Shown: positions 57,801 to 64,000 of the stretch, piece after piece
Position numbering within the stretch: position 1 is the stretch's first letter
Layout: the number at the start of each line of letters is the position of its first letter
Assembly: GCA_949825025.1 (NCBI GenBank)
Contig: OX463781.1
Coordinates: 35,605,537 to 35,669,536, forward strand
DNA from: Siphlonurus alternatus
Lineage: Eukaryota; Arthropoda; Insecta; Ephemeroptera; Siphlonuridae
Length of the DNA stretch: 64,000 nt
Direction of reading: 5' to 3'
Made by a program: the position numbers and the translations under genes
Notes under the pieces: generated by a model
Databases searched by the model: none
Seen by the model: the letters and a program-made list of their open reading frames with translations, nothing else
Told to the model about the DNA's origin: nothing

Positions 57801-60695
57801 ATTATAAAATTTGATACTATATGCATTGCATTGAATAAAATTAAATATATTAAAATAATGCATCGCATGATCATTTCCATCCTAAGATTCTTTCTTTTTG
57901 TTGTGGAGATTTAAATGCATGAACAAATTATTCCACATGTGAGAGAGTACTAACGCTGCATAATGTCTCAAAATCCAGTGAGTAACATCAAAAGGAACTT
58001 TTGAAAACAAGATATTTTCGCTTGCAATAAAATTAAATATTTTTTTAAAGAAAAAGTGACGTGACGTAAAAAAAAAGCATGCAGAAATATATAATAACTT
58101 AATTATTCATATAAAAAAAAATCGGATCGTCTGCAAAAGGCAACCTAGCTGGTATAGTATGAGTTAAAGCATTGGCACGATACATATTAAAAAAAAAAAA
58201 TACATGAAAAACTGATGCAGTTCGTCTTTCCCGGGTCTCCCCCATGAAAAAAAGATACTCCTTTTGGTCTCCCCACACATGCCACCACCGTCGTCGGAGT
58301 TGCAGCTGCAGAGGAGGTGTGGCACCTCCTGCTGGAATTCGTCACTTCGTGCCGTAAGGGCTGCCGCACACAGGATCGCATGATTTCGCAGCGTATGATA
58401 AGAAAATTAAGAACCTATGTGATCACACGTATACGCGCACACTAATTTCATATCGCATCGCATGCACTCGTAGGTTCTTCATTTATTAAAACCGTTTCTA
58501 AATTTATACTATTATATGCATATTATATGTATATATACGATGCGATGCAAAGGCGGCGATGTTTATATATTTATGCAAAAATTGCAATGACTACTTCTAT
58601 TATATAATTTTTTTTAAAACGTAACGTATACGTGGAAAGAAAAAGTGACAGTGATAATATATAAATATTTTATAAATATTATTGAAAAATATCACTTATA
58701 TACAGTATCACTTAAATCGAGCTTCTCGAAGTATATTTTCACATGTATATAAAAGCGCGCGCTGTAATGTTGTCATAATCGTGTCTTAATTCGGTCGTAT
58801 AGTGAAAAAGTAAAAATAATGCGGCATGCATGCAAGTGTACGCGCATGGAAAAAAATGTGACAGCAATATAATATAATAATATACCCTTTTTTTAATATC
58901 GAAAAAAAATCATCACTTAATTAAATCGAGCTTTTTCGAAGATTAAATGCATGAAAGTATATACTACATGAAAAGAGGGAGCGCTGTGTAAAAATTATAA
59001 AATAGTGATCGCGTCGTAGGAAAAGGTAAAAATAATGCGGCATGTATGCAAGTGAGTTTTAATTTATGCTTGCATACCTGTATTGTGATTGTTTTATAAA
59101 TTTAATATAATATATAATATACATGATAATAATAATATATAAACTTTATTTTCCTAAAAGCTAAAGTCGCATGAATATTACTTGTATGTATGGAACCAGT
59201 CTTAAAATCCATTACAATTGTAACATCCAGGAACAATGGGGGAAAAAAAAAAAAATAGACTTATTATATAAAATGTAACCAATAAATTACTTTCGTATGT
59301 ATAATAATATATTCATTATATATTATATTATATACAATAATTATACGATATGGAATACTTAATATTTTAAAGTGTCGTACATAATAATGGTATCGATGGC
59401 ATGCAATCCAATAATTCAGACGTAATTAAGGCGATTATATGATCGTCATGATTCAGTGCAAAAATTATAATTTTTTTCTATCGCTCACTAAACGAAAATC
59501 GCACGTGAAAGAAATTAATAAAAACACACACGTACGATACACAGCGACGAATAAATTTTTTATTTTTTAATATTGAAAATAAAATATCACTTACTTTCAT
59601 TAAATGATTGGAGATAGCGAAATACCATCGCAGCATTCGCAGGACGTGTACCTTCCTCCGGCCGCAGGGGTCCCAGCGCGGGTGGCACCCGTTATTTACG
59701 TTAACAGTAACTACATAATGCATCTTACTCGTGAGCTGCAGTGCAAAAGAGTGAACCGCATCCTCGACCTACCTCAATCTCAAAAAATAAACCAGTGCTA
59801 CCAACATAGCAAAAATTGAACTAAACTTGGAACAAACACTCGTGCAAGCCTAGCGGAACAAATTTTTAAATACCAACATGAATAAATATCTCTAACAATA
59901 TTGAATACAATACAAACATGTCTCATGCCGTTAAACTTCACGTATTGCATATTAATACATGGAAAATAAACAGCGCAATATATATTTTTTAGTGAGCAAT
60001 AACGAAGCTTATATTATATACCTTATCCTGGTTGTCGAAATTACATTTTCATAACATTCGAAGGGAAGAAAATATAGTGCAATTCACACAATACGGTTTG
60101 CAACAATTGCAACACTGTTTTTCATCTGTAGAGCTAGTGGCGAATAGAAATGTCGGACTGACAGAGCGTCGAAAAACCTTGTTTTGTTTCATTAATTTAA
60201 CACCGTAATAATACACTCACATGGTTTGTACCGCAATATATGAGTCCCTCTATATTTCAAAATGCAAAATCGATGAGAAATATAAATGCCAAAGCAGTTT
60301 TGGTAAGCCATCGAAGTTGCTTTAGAGGGTCTCTTAATAAGTGGTAAAACCAAAATTGTATGTGCCATGTACAGCTGTACTGAAATCTGCAAGATTTGTA
60401 ACATATGTTAACATCAGTTACATACTACGCCATTGGGCTATTTTAATTAACCCTCCAAAAATAAAACATGCCATTGGTTGTTACTGGAGGTGTGTCCAAT
60501 CAGGCTACTATTCAAGGAAGTCTGCTGCTCAAGGTCAGTTTTATTTAGCACAAAATAGTCAGGAAGGAATTCTAAATAAAGCATTTGCGAAATGGCGTAG
60601 TAACTAAAATGCAAATTCTCGATTTGCTATTTTCTTGATTCATTAATTATTTAGATTCTTACCTTACTCTGCAAAAAGAGTCTACGAAGGCTCAT
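44623..60695 (-). CDS. BCAT: Branched-chain amino-acid aminotransferase, mitochondrial type
   Basis: Eight proposed coding exons on the minus strand: 60663-60695, 51903-51980, 49653-49862, 47915-48145, 46857-47045, 46455-46569, 44939-45093 and 44623-44814. Phases agree and give about 400 aa (human BCAT2 392). It transfers the amino group of Leu, Ile and Val to 2-oxoglutarate using pyridoxal phosphate. Conserved blocks are [54 protein letters not shown], the PLP lysine in [11 protein letters not shown] (about K235), [23 protein letters not shown] and [11 protein letters not shown] with the redox CxxC at 348-351. The first two exons encode an Arg/Ser-rich, acid-poor leader ([11 protein letters not shown], then [17 protein letters not shown]), which suggests mitochondrial import. 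One intron has a GC donor. The first exon is the least certain part because it lies 8.7 kb away. Confidence 0.93.
45276..45617. mobile_element. MITE, 'aagggtaaggtaac' family variant
   Basis: TTAAGGTAAAGATAATACGG and its complement (CCGTATTATCTCTACCTTAA) bound about 340 bp. The inside shares 'cccctatcagtaa.taaaatatcag' with the copies at 5668-6055 and 20826-21178. It lies in a BCAT intron. Confidence 0.85.
46449..46454 (-). other. GC-AG intron donor in BCAT
   Basis: The exon ends AATGGAG|GCAAGT. The next exon (45093 downward) begins AGCGTGAG. The join gives [14 protein letters not shown] in frame, matching the family (…EDG-E-EL-TPPLDG). No GT donor near the boundary keeps this frame. It is the second GC donor among the five genes. 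Confidence 0.8.
47413..47564. mobile_element. 152-bp hAT-like MITE with perfect 8-bp duplication
   Basis: The flanks GTACTTTC at 47405-47412 and 47565-47572 are identical. The ends TAGGCGCAGGTCC and GGATCTGCGCCTG are inverted. The inside has G runs and 'taatgttaaaaaaaattggagtgg', shared with the element at 7013-7721. It is in the BCAT intron between exons 47915-48145 and 46857-47045. Confidence 0.88.
48204..48856. mobile_element. 653-bp near-perfect foldback
   Basis: TAAAGTAAAGTGCGCGCTAG at 48204 and its complement ending at 48856 bound arms of about 310 bp that remain almost identical, for example GTTAGGTGGTATGAAAAAAA and CATCACTATATT-flanked complement. The loop is at about 48525. The arms share 'ctaaaaatagtt' and 'ctatctcaaat' phrases with the 0.6-2.2 kb element, so the two may be distant relatives. 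It lies next to the BCAT exon ending at 48145. Confidence 0.9.
48943..49246. mobile_element. Foldback of ~300 bp
   Basis: GTTACAACCAAAGTCTTCTA pairs with AGAAGACTTTGGTTACAAC, and 'ataatgtctgtcgc' pairs with 'gcgacagacattat'. It lies in the BCAT intron between exons 49653-49862 and 47915-48145. Confidence 0.8.
50265..50515. mobile_element. Diverged foldback, relative of 2785-3120
   Basis: The arms 'gcctgggaactgtttttaaatatttactgaaagt' and its loose inverse around 50425-50445, plus 'catactccattcatttatgcaataaaaa' at the right end, resemble the foldback in EXOSC9 intron 5. Confidence 0.55.
51074..51768. mobile_element. ~700-bp foldback beside BCAT exon 2
   Basis: AAAGGCCTTATGAACCTTTG pairs with CAAAGGTTCATAAGACCTTT-type sequence at the right end. 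Long arms include CTCCCGCTGCAACCACGGCC and its complement. The loop is at about 51385-51430, bounded by 'actgagttattgcggta' and its inverse. It ends about 135 bp from BCAT exon 51903-51980. Confidence 0.85.
52370..52497. mobile_element. Small hairpin, 'ggtctgttcgtaaat' family
   Basis: GGTCTGTTCGTAAATAC and GTATTTACGAACAAACC bound about 128 bp with inner arms 'cagaaagaatagat' and 'atagattctttctg'. Its termini resemble those of the element at 36033-36185. Confidence 0.75.
53573..53730. mobile_element. Hairpin MITE, sister of 12981-13134
   Basis: GGGACATTCACAAAGCATTT and its complement ending at 53729, with 'ctttagccccgatttttaaccctggtgctaaac' arms. Same family, length and arrangement as the copy in SUPT20H intron 6. 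Confidence 0.85.
55244..55325. repeat. Half copy of the GTCGCC MITE
   Basis: 'cagtcgtcgcctcggaaaat', 'ttgcagccttgttaatcacc' and 'cataagaataacacagggcaaggtgaat' match the left arm and loop of the copy at 30003-30141. The right arm is missing. Confidence 0.7.
56804..57106 (+). CDS. Uncharacterised 100-aa cysteine-rich reading frame
   Basis: An open frame with an ATG and stop whose second half reads [20 protein letters not shown], then [17 protein letters not shown]. The two CxxC pairs could be metal-binding. Part of its DNA (about 56945-57115) is repeated, broken, at 54885-54975. That suggests a repeat-derived fragment rather than a gene. It lies inside BCAT intron 1 on the opposite strand. No family was recognised. 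Confidence 0.2.
   Translation: MWMMATARKQARLSSALAVTDNNTTTVNEAERNQKLTTLPFSPIFANHVLKHMAHPPCRHCGVILQWSIGSCKPCCELVNHGGREPCKVSFEAFMAMKKL
57521..60662. other. Left part of BCAT intron 1, no clear gene
   Basis: Very AT-rich, with two GC-richer islets at about 58210-58390 and 59620-59770. The second islet carries a 71-aa plus-strand frame (59604-59819) without family resemblance. About 210-bp diverged units lie at 58625-58840 and 58855-59052, described separately. Confidence 0.5.
58625..59052. repeat. Two diverged ~210-bp tandem units, third copy at 55343-55570
   Basis: Each unit runs 'gtgacag.gataatata...', 'atcacttaaatcgagct', 'gcgcgctgtaatgttgt', 'atcgcgtcgtaat' or 'gtcgtat', and ends 'aaaagtaaaaataatgcggcatg.atgcaagtg'. 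The third copy at about 55343-55570 has the same order of phrases. A partial fourth may lie at 59500-59600. Confidence 0.6.
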
Positions 60696-61559
60696 CTGCG
60701 CAACAAGTACCATAACGAGGAACCCGACGTGCAAACACACTTGCAAATTCTCAAAAGTCTCAAAACTAGATTTCAGCTGGTTTGCAGGTTTGCCTTCCAG
60801 ATGGCAGCGGTGGCCTTCTTGGCAACATTTGTCCATGAACATTTTTACTTTGATCAGATTAGTTGACACTGTTTACAGAATATTATAAAAACAATAAAAA
60901 GAATTATGCAACTCAAGTATTTCAACCCGTTATCAACCTGCTGAATGAAATTATTACGCAAATTGTTTACATTGGAAATCGCGCGTACCGTGCGTTTTGT
61001 CGTATTTTGCATCACTTTTGTCTTGTTAGTAGCGCGAAAAATATAAATTAAAAATATATTATACTGCAAATCAATTTTTAAGAGAGAATTGGATATGTTT
61101 CTTTTATTTTTCTTTTGGCACTTTTATGTAGTGAAACCAGTGAAGTTAGTGAACTTGCTGAATATTATGTCACACCACGAATAAAGTCACATACTATAGC
61201 TAAAGTTGTATGATTATGATCATATACACGTAATTTTTAAATTAAATTTACAAAATCGGGTGACACGTACTAAACTAAAATGTGTGCTATAGCTGCGCAA
61301 TTAATATATAATATGATGCTATATCAGACTGATCAGACACGCAGTGCATGATAGTGCATCGTCTCGGCAAGCTAGAAAATCTATAATCATATGGAACCTC
61401 TTATTACCAAGTATAATTGTCACCCTCAAAATGTGAGAGGTATTCTCAGCAAGTCATTGGTAAAGTATCCTATGTATACAGTGTAAAAGAATTTTTGGAT
61501 TTACCAATTGGAAATTTAATCAAATTGGTTGAGGTAGACAAGAATAATGTATAATGATT

Positions 61560-61830
61560 CTTTTTAAGTGTTTTTGTGTTTGTTTTTATTATGTTATTAT
61601 GACTATTGGACATAATCTACATTATGCTGTATTTTTTTTTTGAAAAAAAGATGCTGTGTAATCAAAAGGTTGAATAAATCTATATTCTATTCTATTCTAT
61701 TCTATTCTATTCTATTCTATTCTATTCTATTCTATTCTATTCTATTCTATTCTATTCTATTCTATTCTATTCTATTCTATTCTATTCTATTCTATTCTAT
61801 TCTATTCTATTCTATTCTATTCTATTCTAT
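61560..61830 (+). repeat. (TATTC)n array seeded by a LINE-like 3' end
   Basis: About 150 bp of the pentamer TATTC/CTATT, nearly perfect (61682-61830). It follows directly on 'gttgaataaatctat', the kind of 3' terminus seen in CR1/L2-type non-LTR elements, which end in short tandem repeats rather than poly(A). The array is therefore probably a retrotransposon tail that expanded. The long frame across it (FYSIL repeated) is only a product of the repeat. Confidence 0.7.
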
Positions 61831-62916
61831 TGAACACTTTGTCCCAAAAACATATTTGTTTTCGCAACGCACATGCATGACATGCATGCATGTGTAGTTT
61901 CTTAATTAGTAATCGTGAATAATAAAAAATATATATAGCTTAATTTTTATAATTATAATATATATCGCAAACTTCAAAAGGATTTTAGCACTTCTTTTTT
62001 TATATAACATTTTGCACAGGGGATATAATTGCAAAAACTTTTGCATATAATTTTTATTTTATTTCTAAATGTTATTTTGTTAAATCCAATAAATTAATAA
62101 TTAATTAACTAAATAAAATGTTTCACATTATGTATACCCTAGCTGTATTATTAATGCATGCATTTGCGATGTATTATGCACAATTAAGCTAGTGCATTAA
62201 AGTTATAAAGAAAAGACATTAAAATTGTGTTAGATAATTATATGTTATTATTATACAGCTTAAATAGCATATATATATGCATCAATATTATTTAAAAATG
62301 TAAAATTATAAAATAATATATTAATGAAATAATTTATTAATTCAATATAATCTCATTTTATTGTATATATAAATAATGGACATTCGAGGGCTTTTAAAAT
62401 AATATAAAATATATATAACTTCACATATATATATTATATATTATGATGCAATTTAAAATAAATAAAAGTTGCACATTTGACATATTGTACACATATTATG
62501 CTCGTCGACTCCATGCAGTGATATTAATTATATTATTGCGCATTATTTGATCGTTGTGCAACGTACGTATATAAAATATATATAATCTTATAATATATAT
62601 AATACAGAGTATATAAGCCTAATAAATGAATGATCAATGAAGTATATTATCTATATAATGTGAATAAATAAAAATAAACAAACAAATCAAATACATTATT
62701 ATAGTTATTAAAAAAAAAAGTTGCATGATCAAATGGTAACATATACATATAATTGCAATGTATGATAAATATTTTTAAATTGGGTAAAATAGGGAGGGCT
62801 GTGCGCTGCATAAAGTGTGCTTGTCTCTAAATACTTAAAAACTGAATTACAAGTCATCACTATTACAGTATTAATTGTTCTTACTTCTTACAAACTATAA
62901 TATAAAATTTATAATA

Positions 62917-62999
<83 letters not shown>

Positions 63000-63808
63000 C
63001 AAATAATTATTGCATTATTAAATCACGAAATGAATGCAGAATTTTGCAAAATTAAGGATTATAATTATAAATATATAATATTATTTCATATAATTTTAAC
63101 ACGTAATTAAGTAAATTAAGAGGAAATGGGTGGAGTTGCAGCTCCTCCATCATAAATTTTTATCTTTAATTTATTTCTCCATTTTTTTAAATAATTTGTT
63201 TGCTAAAAAAATACATATTATAACATATTACATAATAATACAATACCCCAAGAGTCTGGGTTTACTGTATATTTTTGTGTAATATATATCTGTTTTATGA
63301 ATAACAAAAATTTTAAAAGTAATTAAGGCATGATGCCACATTTTACCAATGCACGGAATTAATTTCTCTTTTTTTTAAAGTATATTAATTTATATTAATT
63401 ATATCTTATTTACATCAATTATATTATTAGTTATTACTGTATAATTTAGATATACATTAGCACATATATCGTACATGTATGACACTTGTTTTTATTGTGT
63501 ATATATATAATATACCTTTTATAATAAAAATGTAAAGTATAACTGTAAAAATTTTAAACAAATATTTTTATCACATAATTATATAATCATACATTTATAA
63601 GCTATAATTATGATAATTTGATACGTATATGCAAATTAATTAATATATATCAATTATTAAATATAACGGCTATAAAGCTTGTATATATATTTATATGCAT
63701 TGAGTCGATCACAATTTTAATATCATACGTATTTCTATACCCAATCAAAGATTATTTATGTTGTCCCGGTTTGCACCTCCTTGAAAAGTCCTCGATCAAC
63801 TCGCGGGT
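61831..63808. other. Extremely AT-rich spacer
   Basis: Nothing gene-like was seen on either strand. A (TA)n run covers 62921-62993. The rest is low-complexity A/T sequence with short TATA palindromes. Confidence 0.6.
62921..62993. repeat. (TA)n microsatellite
   Basis: About 73 bp of TA repeats, the longest uninterrupted in the window apart from the array near 24 kb. Confidence 0.9.
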
Positions 63809-64000
63809 TCAGTTGGAGAGAACGAGCAAAGGGCTGTCGGTGGCAGCGGAGTGACGCTGCACAAAGCGGTGAGCACGCGCCTTGACCCGCTCTAGCCAGG
63901 AGGCAGGCGCTCGGGTGGCGCGGTCTATGCGGCGGTGCAGCAGCCAGTTATGGAAAGCTCGCTGTCCTGGCAAACGCACAAGTACGCAGAAAGTAAATCT
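63809..64000 (-). CDS. 3' terminal coding exon of an unidentified gene (partial)
   Basis: A GC-rich minus-strand frame in an AT-rich setting reads QRAFHNWLLHRRIDRATRAP, then ASWLERVKARAHRFVQRHS, then AATDSPLLVLSN and a TGA at 63811-63809. 'tgcgtttgccag' before 63966 is a fair splice acceptor, making an exon of 158 bp in phase 2. The frame is also open to the window edge. The Arg/Trp/His-rich, helix-forming content looks like real protein, and base composition matches the exons of the other genes. I do not recognise the family. It would lie upstream of BCAT on the same strand. Confidence 0.5.
   Translation of the reverse strand, partial: RFTFCVLVRLPGQRAFHNWLLHRRIDRATRAPASWLERVKARAHRFVQRHSAATDSPLLVLSN

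Noticed and set aside
58187..58381. 64-aa minus-strand frame in a GC-richer islet
   Set aside because: Low-complexity Ser/Thr/Ala content without family resemblance or clear splice sites.
59604..59819. 71-aa plus-strand frame in a GC-richer islet
   Set aside because: No recognisable domain, no matching splice context and an overlapping minus-strand frame. Kept only as a note on base composition.
61640..61897. 85-aa frame of repeated FYSIL
   Set aside because: Translation of the (TATTC)n microsatellite, with no start context or conservation.

Overview
The window is nuclear DNA of an animal, almost certainly an invertebrate. All five identified genes are split by introns of 59 bp to 8.7 kb, the proteins are closest to metazoan families, and the non-coding DNA is strongly AT-rich and packed with inverted-repeat (MITE-like) elements. 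The phylum cannot be fixed from the sequence alone. Exons stand out as GC-richer islands.

Layout, left to right. 1-2.2 kb: a large inverted-repeat element. 2.3-7.9 kb (minus): complete EXOSC9/RRP45, an exosome ring subunit. 7.9-8.9 kb: a divergent promoter region. 8.9-21.6 kb (plus): SUPT20H/SPT20, a SAGA co-activator subunit, 14 coding exons, about 1176 aa. 22.35-30.4 kb (minus): EXOSC8/RRP43, a second exosome ring subunit, 7 coding exons, 273 aa. 30.4-34.0 kb: a repeat-rich spacer with a hAT-like MITE, a tRNA-derived SINE and three copies of one MITE. 34.1-37.8 kb (minus): cyclin A, 6 exons, 505 aa. 37.8-44.4 kb: a gene-free spacer holding a 1.2 kb palindromic transposon and several foldbacks. 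44.6-60.7 kb (minus): branched-chain aminotransferase with a mitochondrial-type leader, 8 exons, about 400 aa. 60.7-63.8 kb: AT-rich DNA with a (TATTC)n array. 63.8-64 kb: the end of an unidentified minus-strand gene running off the right edge.

How the genes relate. Two paralogous exosome subunits, SPT20 and cyclin A lie within 36 kb. In human these are split between two paralogous regions: EXOSC9 with CCNA2 on 4q27, and EXOSC8 with SUPT20H and CCNA1 on 13q13. The window therefore looks like an unduplicated ancestral cluster. The gene products act in RNA decay, transcription, cell cycle and amino-acid catabolism, so this is conserved linkage rather than a pathway operon.

Mobile DNA is the other theme. 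There are hAT-like elements with perfect 8-bp target duplications (one inserted inside an older MITE), Tc1/mariner-like elements with TA flanks and CAG/CAGT termini, two LINE 3'-end fragments, one SINE, and a field of diverged GC-cored repeats in the first BCAT intron. No tRNA, rRNA or CRISPR was seen.
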